Shown here one piece after another: positions 1-9,507 of a stretch of DNA of 64,000 bases. The stretch's first letter is position 1. Each line of letters opens with the position of its first letter. The position numbers were made by a program, and so were the translations under genes. The DNA comes from Planctomycetota bacterium (GTDB lineage: Bacteria > Planctomycetota > Planctomycetia > Pirellulales > UBA1268), in contig QWOQ01000015.1 in the NCBI GenBank assembly GCA_003669585.1, forward strand, positions 310,001-374,000, written 5' to 3'. The notes under the pieces are model-generated. The model did not search any database. It was not told where the DNA came from and was given only the letters and a program-made list of their open reading frames with translations.

Positions 1-168
1 GGCACCAATCCGGTTGGCCCCGAAAGAGGCTTCATTCACGTGATTCGTGGCGGTGGCTGGGGGTACGACCCAGGCAACTGTCGGTCGGCGAACCGTGACG
101 ACAGCGTCCCGTCGGCCCGCAACGACTACCTGGGTTTCCGTGTGGCCCGCAGTCAGTCGGCAGAGTAA
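1..168 (+). CDS. SUMF1/formylglycine-generating-enzyme-like protein, C-terminal end (partial)
   Basis: The window opens inside a gene. The first reading frame is open from base 1 to the TAA at 166-168 and gives 55 residues. The motifs RGGGW, CRSANRD and a final GFRVAR are the typical end of the FGE-sulfatase/SUMF1 fold, a calcium-binding family that includes formylglycine-generating enzymes and many planctomycete relatives of unknown substrate. The catalytic part lies upstream, so whether this is an active sulfatase-maturing enzyme cannot be judged. The next gene faces it, so this is the end of its transcription unit. Confidence 0.85.
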   Translation, partial: GTNPVGPERGFIHVIRGGGWGYDPGNCRSANRDDSVPSARNDYLGFRVARSQSAE

Positions 169-272
169 CAGCCTAGGCGTGAACAACGCCAGAACCTCTT
201 AAACTGTTGTGAGGTGTTTGCTTCCACGGTCTGCAGCGATGTCAGAGGATTTGATTGAACAATTGTGTCTTG

Positions 273-1442
273 TTATCGAATCGATGGTGCCCATGCATGC
301 GTGAGGTGGTGAATCATTCCTGCGATCGCCCCCTGCCGCTTACTGCCTCGGGCTACGACAATGCGACAGTCGGCCATCGAAGGCGCGAGGGCACGCTGCT
401 CGACTTGAGTAACGACATTCTGTAGCGTTTCTGGCGAGCTCGAAAGCAATCCACCATATACAAAGAGAGTGGTTGGATTAAAAATGTTGATCACTGCGGC
501 GATGGCAATGGAAAGATACTGCGACACTTTTTTTATTTCATCATCAACATCAACACGACCAGACTGAATGATCTCCAGCGCCTCGTCGATGCCGATACTT
601 CGTCCTATTTTTTCTGAGATCAAGCGAGCCAGCGCGGCATCGGTAGCAAGCGTTTCGAGACAACCCCGATTCCCACATCCGCACTCCATGCCGTTTGGGT
701 CAATGGTGATATGGCCAAGTTCGCCAGCGAGTCCGCTGTGACCGGTAAGCAGACGCCCGCCGCTCATGACACCGAGCCCCAGTCCGGTGCTCACGTCGAG
801 CATCGCAAAATCTGGACGCCCGCGAGCCTCGCCGTAGAGTTGTTCACTTAAGCACAGTGCCTCGGTCTCTTGAAAAAGAAGGCACTGTATGGAGAGGCGT
901 TTTTCAAGATCGCGGGCTGGATTGCGTTTGTCGAGAAGGTGGAGATTTGGAGAAACTGTAATTTCCCGCAACCGTTCGTTGACGAGTCCTGGAACGCTGA
1001 TGCCAATGCCTTGAACGGTCCCCTGAAGAACGCCTATCAAATCGCGACAATGAAACTCAATGACATCAAGCAACGCATCGTAGGAGGAGGGAGTCACGCA
1101 TCGACGAGTCTGACTTTCGAGAAATCGGCCATCGAGTCCAGATGAAACCAAGCAGCAGCGATCGGATTCAATTACCACTCCAATCACCGCCGCTGACCGC
1201 GCTGCCATGCATAACAATCGTCCAGGGCGACCGAGGATTTGATCGATCGGTTCCATTTCTTCAACAAGTCCTCGTTTCAGAAGAGACTCAACGGCTTTTG
1301 AAACCGTCGGAGCGGTCATTCCCGAGGCTCTTGTGAGCGAGGCACGCGAGGAGGGGCCCTGCTGTTGAATGACCTCGAGAAGTCGGCGTTCGTTGATCCT
1401 TCGTAGAAGCGTCGGTTCAATTCTATTTTCAACTGGATGCAT
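273..1442 (-). CDS. ROK-family transcriptional regulator
   Basis: 389 residues. Residues about 10-70 form a MarR-like winged helix (ASLTRASGMTAPTVSKAVES), which in NagC/Mlc/XylR-type regulators binds DNA. The rest is a ROK sugar-binding fold with the signature LAGELGHITIDP and the zinc motif CGCGNRGC (Cys254, Cys256, Cys261; His244 nearby). The Asn-Asp pair used for catalysis in ROK sugar kinases appears as Thr-Glu around residues 193-194, which fits a sensor rather than a kinase (inference from motif position). Such proteins repress or activate sugar-catabolic genes in response to a sugar or sugar phosphate. The target here is unknown. It is divergent from the cytochrome c gene at 1595 and could control it. 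Confidence 0.88.
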   Translation of the reverse strand: MHPVENRIEPTLLRRINERRLLEVIQQQGPSSRASLTRASGMTAPTVSKAVESLLKRGLVEEMEPIDQILGRPGRLLCMAARSAAVIGVVIESDRCCLVSSGLDGRFLESQTRRCVTPSSYDALLDVIEFHCRDLIGVLQGTVQGIGISVPGLVNERLREITVSPNLHLLDKRNPARDLEKRLSIQCLLFQETEALCLSEQLYGEARGRPDFAMLDVSTGLGLGVMSGGRLLTGHSGLAGELGHITIDPNGMECGCGNRGCLETLATDAALARLISEKIGRSIGIDEALEIIQSGRVDVDDEIKKVSQYLSIAIAAVINIFNPTTLFVYGGLLSSSPETLQNVVTQVEQRALAPSMADCRIVVARGSKRQGAIAGMIHHLTHAWAPSIR

Positions 1443-1594
1443 GAACGGTTGATGACTTCTCTTGAGAAGCTTCAGAATGGGGAACGATTAAAATATTGAC
1501 ACTTTCTTAAAGCCGCTTAGAATATCCCGCAGCGGACTTGTGAATGCAAGTAAACAGTGATTTTATGATATTCAATACAGTAGGGTACGATCGA

Positions 1595-4507
1595 ATGAAG
1601 CTCTGGCAGATTGGCAGAGCCATTGCCCTTGGAATCTGGGCCGGCAGTGCTTTTGGGACGTCTCTTGTCACTGCAGCAGACCCTTTGATCGACACGAAAG
1701 TCGTCGATTTCTCCCGAGAGATTCAGCCACTTTTTGCGAAGCGATGTTTTGCCTGTCACGGACCCAATACTCAAGAAGGAGGTCTGCGTTTAGATGAACA
1801 TGCCGGTGCTCTTCAGGAATTGGATTCAGGATCGCGGGCCATTGTTGCCAATGATCCTGCAACAAGTGTCATTCTAGAGCGAATCACGTCAAGCGATCCT
1901 CAGCAGCAGATGCCACCAGAAGGATCTCGGCTCACAATCGAACAGGTTGATTCGGTGAAAGCGTGGATCGTTCAGGGTGCGCCGTGGAAAGAGCACTGGG
2001 CCTTTCGGTCCATATCGCGACCAGAAGTGCCTCGTGAGAAACAAGACAAACAGTCGACTAATCCAATCGACGGGTTTGTATTGAAGGGACTTTATGACGC
2101 GGGAATGAGCCAGCCTCCACCTGCGGAAAAAACGGCTCTTCTGAGACGCGCGACGTTTGATGTGACCGGTCTGCCGCCGACTCAGGCTCAGTTGGATGAA
2201 TTTCTCGCGGATAATTCGGCTGGGGCGTGGGAAAAAGTCGTTGATCGATTGCTGGCCTCTGAGCACTACGGAGAGCGTTGGGCTCGGCATTGGCTTGATC
2301 TGGTTCGATATGCAGACACCAACAGCTTTGAGCGAGATGGAAAAAAACCACACTCGTGGCGGTATCGAGATTATGTGATCCGTTCACTGAATGAAGATAA
2401 GCCGTTTGATCGATTTGTGCTTGAGCAACTCGCAGGCGATGAACTTCCAGACAAGACTTCCGAGACGATGATTGCCACTGGGTACTATCGGCTTGGTGTA
2501 TGGGATGATGAACCAGCCGATCGGCTTCTCGCAAAATATGATGCGCTGGATGACATTGTTGCCACAACCGGCCAAGTGTTTTTGGGACTCACTGTCAACT
2601 GCGCTCGCTGCCACGATCACAAAATCGATCCAATTCCACAGAAGGATTATTACTCACTCCTTTCCTTTTTTCACAACATCACACCGATGGCCGGTGGAGG
2701 ACCACACATTGAACAGCCACTTTTTGATGGCGACCAGGCGAGGCTTTCGTATGCCAAAAGCGTTGCGGATCTTGAGCAGCGACGCAATGTCGCTCAAGCC
2801 AATGTAACGGCGATAGAGTCTGATTTTTCTTTGCAATGGAAGTTGGAAAATCCTGATGTTGATGCCGCTGGAAATGATCTCGATGACCTTCGCTATCGGT
2901 ATTACCGCGACTCGTGGAAGTCGCTCCCGGTCTTCGATGAACTCAAGCCAGAAAGCCAAGGGGAACTCCCCGGTCAGCTCTTTGACACTTCACCCACAAC
3001 GCGCGACACGAATTATGGATTTGTGTATGAAGGTTTTCTGAAGGTTCCTGAAGATGGAGAGTACGAGTTCAGCCTCGACTCTGACGATGGTTCACGACTC
3101 AAGATTGCCGATCAATTTATTTTGCAGCACGACGGTATTCATGGTGAGGGATCACCAAAGACTTCCACAATGTCGCTCAAGTCAGGGCGAGTGCCAGTTC
3201 GGTTAGAGTATTTTCAGGCTCTGTTCGGGCGCGGTCTTTCCGTGAGTTGGAAAGGGCCTGGGTTTTCATGGAGATCTCTCAGTGTGACTGCAGGAAATGG
3301 AGGAGAAAAAAAATCTCGACACGATCACAAGGCGATTGCTGAGGCGATTCAAAAGAATGGAGAACGAATTCTCGGAAAGGAGAATTTTGAGCGATATACA
3401 AAATCGGTTAAAAATCTTGAATCGCTGAAACAAGAACATGTTCCCGTTGATATGGCACTGGTTATATCGGAGCACGGTCCGCAACCACCCGACACGTTTG
3501 TTTTTTATCGGGGCAATCCACAAAGTCCTCGCGACAAGGTTGAGCCAGCATTCCCGTCAATCTTAAAAGCTCCTCTCCCTGATCCAATTCCAGCGAGCGA
3601 GAATGCGGCTGAACCATCCAAGTCATCAGGTCGACGCACGCAGCTTGCCCGCTGGCTTGTTTCGCGGGAAAATCCTCTGACTGCACGAGTGACTGTGAAT
3701 CGACTCTGGCAGCATCACTTTGGACGCGGCATTGTTCGAAGCTCAAATAATTTTGGAATGATGGGTGATCCGCCGACTCATCCGGAACTTCTCGACTGGC
3801 TTGCAAGTGAACTCGTTTTTCAAAACTGGAAGCTCAAGCCGATTCACAAGCTCATTCTTATGTCCAAGACGTATCGAGCAAGCAGCGAGGTGAACGCCGA
3901 AGCCTTCTCGAAAGATCCTCTCAACGACCGTCTGTGGCGATTTGACATGCGGAGGCTTTCTGCCGAAGAGTTACGAGATTCAATTCATTCCGCCAGTGGA
4001 GTGCTCAATTCAAAGATGTTTGGCCCAGGAATATTTTCCACTATTTCAAAGGAAGTGCTGGCTGGTCAGTCGGTACCGGGCAGCGGATGGGGCGATTCGT
4101 CGCCCGAAGAGCAGGCAAGACGCAGCATCTATATCCATGTCAAGAGATCGCTCATCACGCCTCTTCTTGCCGATTTTGATTTTGCGGATACCGATTCAAG
4201 CTGCCCGGTACGTTTTGCAACGACCCAGCCCACGCAAGCTCTTGGAATGATCAATGGTGCCTTTACGCACAATCAGGCAACCGTGTTCGCTGCTCGCCTC
4301 CGGCGCGAGGCTGGTGGCGATCTTCGGGCGCAGGTGCGAATGGCTCTTGAGGTGGCACTGTCCAAGAAGATCGACGACCCGAGCGTCGAGAGAGGAATGC
4401 GGCTGATAGAAGAGCTTCAGGCGGGGAAAAATATCGATGAGCATCGCGCAGTTGAACTTTACTGTTTGATGATTTTCAATCTCAATGAATTTTCATATCT
4501 CGATTGA
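1595..4507 (+). CDS. Planctomycete cytochrome c / DUF1549 / PA14 / DUF1553 protein
   Basis: Start chosen at ATG 1595 because an AGGG lies 9 bases upstream and the protein then begins directly with a signal peptide (MKLWQIGRAIALG... to the TAA-D junction). The frame is open to 1544. Domain order in the 970-residue form: signal peptide; planctomycete cytochrome c domain with haem motif CFACH at 51-55; DUF1549 with a second motif CARCH at 336-340; a PA14-like carbohydrate-binding beta barrel at about 430-560; DUF1553 from about 680 to the end (RTQLARWLVSRENP). Proteins of this kind occur in tens of copies in planctomycetes next to DUF1501 proteins. They are thought to be exported and to act in oxidative or polysaccharide metabolism, but no reaction is proven. 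The DUF1501 gene starts 33 bases after the stop. Confidence 0.93.
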   Translation: MKLWQIGRAIALGIWAGSAFGTSLVTAADPLIDTKVVDFSREIQPLFAKRCFACHGPNTQEGGLRLDEHAGALQELDSGSRAIVANDPATSVILERITSSDPQQQMPPEGSRLTIEQVDSVKAWIVQGAPWKEHWAFRSISRPEVPREKQDKQSTNPIDGFVLKGLYDAGMSQPPPAEKTALLRRATFDVTGLPPTQAQLDEFLADNSAGAWEKVVDRLLASEHYGERWARHWLDLVRYADTNSFERDGKKPHSWRYRDYVIRSLNEDKPFDRFVLEQLAGDELPDKTSETMIATGYYRLGVWDDEPADRLLAKYDALDDIVATTGQVFLGLTVNCARCHDHKIDPIPQKDYYSLLSFFHNITPMAGGGPHIEQPLFDGDQARLSYAKSVADLEQRRNVAQANVTAIESDFSLQWKLENPDVDAAGNDLDDLRYRYYRDSWKSLPVFDELKPESQGELPGQLFDTSPTTRDTNYGFVYEGFLKVPEDGEYEFSLDSDDGSRLKIADQFILQHDGIHGEGSPKTSTMSLKSGRVPVRLEYFQALFGRGLSVSWKGPGFSWRSLSVTAGNGGEKKSRHDHKAIAEAIQKNGERILGKENFERYTKSVKNLESLKQEHVPVDMALVISEHGPQPPDTFVFYRGNPQSPRDKVEPAFPSILKAPLPDPIPASENAAEPSKSSGRRTQLARWLVSRENPLTARVTVNRLWQHHFGRGIVRSSNNFGMMGDPPTHPELLDWLASELVFQNWKLKPIHKLILMSKTYRASSEVNAEAFSKDPLNDRLWRFDMRRLSAEELRDSIHSASGVLNSKMFGPGIFSTISKEVLAGQSVPGSGWGDSSPEEQARRSIYIHVKRSLITPLLADFDFADTDSSCPVRFATTQPTQALGMINGAFTHNQATVFAARLRREAGGDLRAQVRMALEVALSKKIDDPSVERGMRLIEELQAGKNIDEHRAVELYCLMIFNLNEFSYLD

Positions 4508-4539
4508 GTGATAATCAAGAGTGTGTTCTGGAGTCAACA

Positions 4540-6042
4540 ATGTCATTTCAATTTGATCCTCATCCGCGCCGCGCACATTTTTGCGGGCGCACACGAAGGG
4601 AATTTCTCTGGGAGGCTGGAGGCGCTTTTACCAGTGTGGCTCTTGCAGGGCTCCTCGATCGAGACGGATTTCTTTCGCGTCAGGCCATCGCGGCCGACGG
4701 TGTAACTCCCTACATCAATCCACTTGCCGCCAAGCCACCACACTTTGCTCCCAAAGCAAAGAGCGTCATCTTTTTGTTTATGTATGGCGGGCCGAGCCAT
4801 GTCGATACGTTTGACTATAAACCAATTCTCTACGGTCTCGATGGGAAAACTATTCCAGTAAAAACAAAAGGACGGGGTGGGGAAAAGAACGAAGGCCGTG
4901 TCGTGGGGCCCAAGTGGAAGTTCAAGCAGTATGGCCAGTGCGGTCACTGGGTGAGTGATCTTTTTCCACATCTTTCGCAGCACGTCGACAAGCTCGCGTT
5001 TCTTCATTCCATGACCGCCGATTCGCCGATTCACGGGTCTGCGATGCTTCAGATGAATTCTGGAAAAATATCCAGTGGAGCACCCTGTCTCGGGTCTTGG
5101 GTGAACTACGGTTTGGGAAGCGTTAATGAAAATCTTCCTGGCTTCGTTGTGATGCTCGATCCGAAAGGAGGCCCTATTTCGGGAGCTAAAAATTGGTCGA
5201 GTGGCTATATGCCGGCAACATTTCAGGGCACGATGCTCAGAAGCAAAGGGGCACCAATTATTGATTTGGCTCCCCCGGACGGCATGTCTCTGGAATCGCA
5301 GCGAACCATTCTCGATGCATTACGGGAGACGAACGAACAGCATCTGCTTTCGCGAGCCGACAACTCAGAATTAGCCGCACGAATTGCCTCCTATGAACTG
5401 GCTTGGAAGATGCAGGAGCATGCGCCGGAGGCAGTGGATCTTTCGCAAGAAACCGAAGAGACAAAATTACTCTATGGTCTCGATGCAGAACGTACGCTCG
5501 ATTTTGGCAAGCGATGTTTGCTCGCGAGAAGGTTAGTGGAGCGTGGTGTGCGTTTTATCCAGCTCTATTCCGGTGGTGCACACAACGATGACAACTGGGA
5601 CGCTCATGGTGATCTTGTTCGCAATCATGAGTTTCATGCGGGCAATACCGACAAGCCGATCGCTGGTCTGTTGGCCGATCTTGAGCGACGTGGCCTTCTG
5701 GAGAGCACGCTCGTGATCTGGGGCGGGGAGTTTGGTCGGCAACCCACTGCGGAATATGCCGAGGGCACGGGACGCGATCACAATGCCTACGGATTCACGA
5801 TGTGGATGGCTGGCGGCGGAGTGAAGGGCGGGACAAGCGTCGGAGAGACAGATGAACTCGGTGCAGCGGCAATCGCACCGGTGCACGCTGATGGAAAGAA
5901 CGGTTTTCACGTGCGACACCTGCACGCAACGGTTCTGCATCAAATGGGGTTCGATCCGAATCGACTGTCATACTTCTTTGGTGGACTCGATCAAAAACTT
6001 GTCGGTGTCGAGCACGTGGAAGCCATTCGCGAAATTATCTAG
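4540..6042 (+). CDS. DUF1501 protein, Tat-exported sulfatase-like
   Basis: ATG 4540 is preferred (500 residues) because GGAG lies six bases upstream. A TTG at 4504 overlapping the previous stop would add 12 residues. The N-terminus has a twin-arginine signal (R19-R20 in RTRREFL, then GGAFTSVALAGLL). The body is the DUF1501 fold, a relative of the alkaline phosphatase/sulfatase superfamily, with FMYGGPSHVDTFDYKP near residue 83 and late motifs NWDAHGD and WGGEFGRQP. It forms a two-gene operon with the cytochrome c/DUF1549/DUF1553 gene, the standard planctomycete pairing, so both products probably work together outside the cytoplasm. Substrate unknown. Confidence 0.93.
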   Translation: MSFQFDPHPRRAHFCGRTRREFLWEAGGAFTSVALAGLLDRDGFLSRQAIAADGVTPYINPLAAKPPHFAPKAKSVIFLFMYGGPSHVDTFDYKPILYGLDGKTIPVKTKGRGGEKNEGRVVGPKWKFKQYGQCGHWVSDLFPHLSQHVDKLAFLHSMTADSPIHGSAMLQMNSGKISSGAPCLGSWVNYGLGSVNENLPGFVVMLDPKGGPISGAKNWSSGYMPATFQGTMLRSKGAPIIDLAPPDGMSLESQRTILDALRETNEQHLLSRADNSELAARIASYELAWKMQEHAPEAVDLSQETEETKLLYGLDAERTLDFGKRCLLARRLVERGVRFIQLYSGGAHNDDNWDAHGDLVRNHEFHAGNTDKPIAGLLADLERRGLLESTLVIWGGEFGRQPTAEYAEGTGRDHNAYGFTMWMAGGGVKGGTSVGETDELGAAAIAPVHADGKNGFHVRHLHATVLHQMGFDPNRLSYFFGGLDQKLVGVEHVEAIREII

Positions 6043-6096
6043 AGACGGTGTATCTCAGTTCGCTCAACTCGCGCAAACAAAATAGAAAACTGGCGA

Positions 6097-7956
6097 TCAC
6101 TTATTTTCGTTAGCGGTCGCTTCTTTCCGATAGAGCGGCAAGTGCCTGTAGTAAACTTCGAGTGTGCAAATCGCCAAGCAGGTCATATAAATTCGACCGC
6201 CAGCATTGGCTTCGCCACCTCCACGAGGATCCCAGCTACCAGCTTTGTGCCCTTTTTTCTCTTGCGACCCTGCCAAGATTGGATGCATCGCCTCATTCCA
6301 CTGTTCCCACGGCGGTCCGCCCACGTGATGAAGTACTTGAGTGCCGTAATACCAGTAGTAAATATCAGTGCGACGCTTGTTCGGCAGGGCCCGGGTAAGC
6401 AGTTGATCGATGCCTCGCTCGAGTCCTGGTTCGTTCGCTTGCCATCCAAGATATTGTCGGCACAGAAGTCCTTCGGCAGTCATTGCCGGAGTTGAATCTC
6501 CTTCCGGAAGATACGCGTACTCACTGCCGTCGGAGGTGGTTGCTACGGAATCGAGAAACACTGTCGCGCGGTCAAGCGACTCGGGCGATACTGCAATTCC
6601 TGCCATGCGCGCCGATTGCAGGGCCATCACCATCCATCCTGTCACACTCAAATCACCAGGAGTGTTTGGTTCATAACGCCACCCGCCTCCCTGATGTTGC
6701 GTTTTTTCCAGAAAGCGAACGGCTCGTTCTGCGGCATCGGCAATCGCATTTTCTGGGTGCATCGCATGGGCCTCACACAAGGCGATGGTTCCCTGAGCGT
6801 GCGAATACATTCGGCCACGACCGCGGTCACGAAGATCGCCGTTTGGAGACTGCAGAGAGAGCAACCGATCGACACCTCTGCGAACCACATCTTTATAGAT
6901 GCCAGAATTGGTTGTTTGTCCGGCGCCTAGAAAAGGTAGAAGACCCATTGCTGTTGCGGCAACCGGGCACTGCGCAATTCCCTGACCATTGCACTGACCA
7001 TTGCATGAATGCGTATTGTGAAACTCAGCAAGATCCCACCCCCCCTGTTCGTCCTGATGGCCTGCGAGCCAGAAAAGTCCCTTGGCCACGGCGGCCTCAG
7101 TTTTTTGTGAACCTCCTTCTCGACGAAGCACCATCGTGCGGATTTTTGGGTCGCGACCCTCAAACATTTGCTGACCACCATCGATGACGATCGGTGCTGG
7201 TGCATTGGCCATGGGTTCCAGCATTTCGGGTACGTTTTCATCGGTATCTGTTGTCTCAAGAGACAACATTGCTACCGCCTCTTCGAGTGTGGTTGGAATC
7301 GCATCCATCGAAGGTTTTGGACTCGGAGACGAGGCATCCTGCTGAGGAGTCTGTTGATCGTCCGGGGATTGCGTTTGTTCCTGGCCCGCTAGTTTCGCAA
7401 TGATCGCGTCAGTTGCCGCCGCAGCGTGCTGAGGACTTCCATCGGAGTTGCGATCAGAAAACGTTGCCACGAGCATGACGCGGGGAACGTATTTAAATTC
7501 GCGTCCCCGTGCCACAATCACCGCAAGAAGCATCAGCAGTATCACGTGAACAAAAAGGCTCGCAAACCAGGCTGGAAGATCGTCTAACACAAAGCCTGCA
7601 GGCTTGATTGCGTTGGACGAAATTGTTTTGTGGCGTTTCTTTTTCTTGGTTAAAGATTGACTCGGTGCTGTCGGAATACGACGTGAAATCAAATGCGATG
7701 GAGCAGAAGCAGGAGCAGGGCCTTCGGAGACCGCTTGAGTTCTCTGCGGAATTGAGTCGGATAGCACTGCAAGCGATAGCTCGATGCTCATTCCACAGTT
7801 GAAACAATCCCCTGCGAGGAGCCAGCCTCGAACCGAGAGCGGTCCGCCACATCGCGGACAACGGTAGAGAAACGCCGACTGATCACCGGGCAGTTGTGCC
7901 GCGTCGATCACGTCACAATTCCATGACGTTGCAGAGATGGTGCTCGCATGTTTCAT
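6097..7956 (-). CDS. Zinc-ribbon, single-TM protein with terpenoid-cyclase-like repeat domain
   Basis: 619 residues. A four-cysteine zinc ribbon (C33, C36, C51, C54: CPRCGG and CFNCG) is followed by a basic linker, one transmembrane segment at about 130-150 (WFASLFVHVILLMLLAVIVA), and a proline/glutamine-rich stretch. The C-terminal half (about 280-600) carries alpha-toroid repeats of the prenyltransferase/squalene-cyclase type, for example GLFWLAGHQDEQGGWDLAEF, LLSLQSPNGDL and QHQGGGWRYEPN. I see no DXDD protonation motif of hopene cyclase, so terpene cyclisation is unlikely; planctomycete proteins of this build are uncharacterised. It lies tail to tail with the DUF1501 gene and shares an upstream region with the divergent gene at 8182. 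Confidence 0.75.
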   Translation of the reverse strand: MKHASTISATSWNCDVIDAAQLPGDQSAFLYRCPRCGGPLSVRGWLLAGDCFNCGMSIELSLAVLSDSIPQRTQAVSEGPAPASAPSHLISRRIPTAPSQSLTKKKKRHKTISSNAIKPAGFVLDDLPAWFASLFVHVILLMLLAVIVARGREFKYVPRVMLVATFSDRNSDGSPQHAAAATDAIIAKLAGQEQTQSPDDQQTPQQDASSPSPKPSMDAIPTTLEEAVAMLSLETTDTDENVPEMLEPMANAPAPIVIDGGQQMFEGRDPKIRTMVLRREGGSQKTEAAVAKGLFWLAGHQDEQGGWDLAEFHNTHSCNGQCNGQGIAQCPVAATAMGLLPFLGAGQTTNSGIYKDVVRRGVDRLLSLQSPNGDLRDRGRGRMYSHAQGTIALCEAHAMHPENAIADAAERAVRFLEKTQHQGGGWRYEPNTPGDLSVTGWMVMALQSARMAGIAVSPESLDRATVFLDSVATTSDGSEYAYLPEGDSTPAMTAEGLLCRQYLGWQANEPGLERGIDQLLTRALPNKRRTDIYYWYYGTQVLHHVGGPPWEQWNEAMHPILAGSQEKKGHKAGSWDPRGGGEANAGGRIYMTCLAICTLEVYYRHLPLYRKEATANENK

Positions 7957-8181
7957 AAGTGAAGCGGGATACCAAGAAAATCATCAAGAGGAGTCGTTGG
8001 AAATCACCGAGTTTGCTGACAGAAACACTCGGTAATCAGATATATTCTACGGTCGGCGCGAGAGCTTGTGGGAAAGTGACTCCCTGCTTCTTGTGCGGCT
8101 TCAAAGAGGGAGTAGGATCGCCGAGAGTTTTTTTACGTGCAGGAATACGATTCCCTCTACGAGAGAGAGAAAGGAAGAGGC

Positions 8182-9486
8182 ATGTCTGAAGCACTTGAGC
8201 GGCGAATAGACACAGAACTCTCCAGGCTTACGTTCATTGATCCGCACACACATATTGATCCCAAGGCTCCCGCTGCCAGGTCGCTGTCTGATCTTCTCGG
8301 CTATCACTACTACACGGAACTCGTTCACTCGGCGGGTATTTCACGAGAAAAGATTGAGGGTATTGGTCTTTCCGACGTTGAACGAATGGCAACGATCGTT
8401 GAAGGTCTTGCCATGCTCACCAACACCGTTCAGTACTCGTGGCTGATGGAGATTGCCCGAGGGCTTTTTGGATTTGAGCACGATACGCTTGGACCAACCA
8501 CATGGAAATCACTCGCCGATGCGGTGAGTAAAGCGACAGCGGAGCCCCATTGGAGTGACACCGTTCTTGCCAAAAGTAGGATTGAATCAGTCTTTCTCAC
8601 GAATGACTTCGACGATCCGCTCGAAGGATTTGATACCGCCCGCTATGTCCCTTGTTTGCGAGTAGACGAATTAGTTTTTCATCTGGCTCGTCCGGAAGTG
8701 CGCAGTCGCTTGGGAAGTGTGTCTGGAATCGAGCCAGTGTCCCGCGATTCTGTGCACCGGGCAATCGAAGAACGTTTTGAATTCTTTCTCAAAAAGGGAG
8801 CACGTGCAGCCGCCATTTCCCTTCCCCCAGATTTTCGTCCGAGACGGGTTCCGAAGGAAGAAGCTAGAGGGGCGATGAATCGAATGCTTCATGAAGGAAA
8901 CGATGTCGATCACTCTACACGAAGCATCGTAGCAGCCGATCTTTTTTGGAAGATCGTCGAATGCTGTCAGTCGCATGCTCTCCCGATGGATCTGATGATA
9001 GGCGTCCGTCGCGGGGTCTATGCGGCGGGCGTTCATCAAGGACAAGATTTATTCGACGGAAGACTTTCTCTTGCGGATTATGCAGAGTTGTTCAATGCGT
9101 TTCCGGATGTTTTGTTTCCGATTTCCGTGCTCTCCCAGCCGCTGAACCACGAACTCGTGAGCTTCGCCTGGATCTTTCCCAACGTGCTCCCCTTTGGGCA
9201 CTGGTGGTATTCCAATACTCCATCGAGCATCGAGCGAGACTTGGAGCAGCGCATCGAGGCGGTTCCCAGAACAAAATTACTGGGCTACTACAGTGACATG
9301 TACAAACTGGAATTTGGTTATCCAAAGTTTGCAATGTACCGCAGAATTCTCGCGCGAACCTTGGCGAAGCGATATGTCGTTGAGCAGCACTGGACCGAAG
9401 AAGCCGCCGTCGATCTCGGAACCGATCTTCTCAAGCGAAATACGGAGAGAGTCTTTTACGCAAAAAAACTCGACGCATCTTCCTGA
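8182..9486 (+). CDS. Glucuronate-isomerase-like amidohydrolase-fold protein
   Basis: ATG 8182 is chosen because GGAAGAGG lies just upstream. A GTG at 8137 would add 15 residues. The 434-residue protein has the metal-site motif FIDPHTHID close to the N-terminus, a central part like UxaC (TNDFDDPLEGFD, then YVPCLRVD), and late features GHWWYSN and YSDMYKLEFGY as seen in planctomycete proteins annotated as glucuronate isomerase or amidohydrolase. The classical reaction is interconversion of glucuronate and fructuronate in the cytoplasm. Sequence similarity to E. coli UxaC is evidently low, so the substrate is inferred only at family level. It stands alone with no uronate operon next to it. Confidence 0.7.
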   Translation: MSEALERRIDTELSRLTFIDPHTHIDPKAPAARSLSDLLGYHYYTELVHSAGISREKIEGIGLSDVERMATIVEGLAMLTNTVQYSWLMEIARGLFGFEHDTLGPTTWKSLADAVSKATAEPHWSDTVLAKSRIESVFLTNDFDDPLEGFDTARYVPCLRVDELVFHLARPEVRSRLGSVSGIEPVSRDSVHRAIEERFEFFLKKGARAAAISLPPDFRPRRVPKEEARGAMNRMLHEGNDVDHSTRSIVAADLFWKIVECCQSHALPMDLMIGVRRGVYAAGVHQGQDLFDGRLSLADYAELFNAFPDVLFPISVLSQPLNHELVSFAWIFPNVLPFGHWWYSNTPSSIERDLEQRIEAVPRTKLLGYYSDMYKLEFGYPKFAMYRRILARTLAKRYVVEQHWTEEAAVDLGTDLLKRNTERVFYAKKLDASS

Positions 9487-9507
9487 GTCTTCTACGGATT
9501 CATCGAG

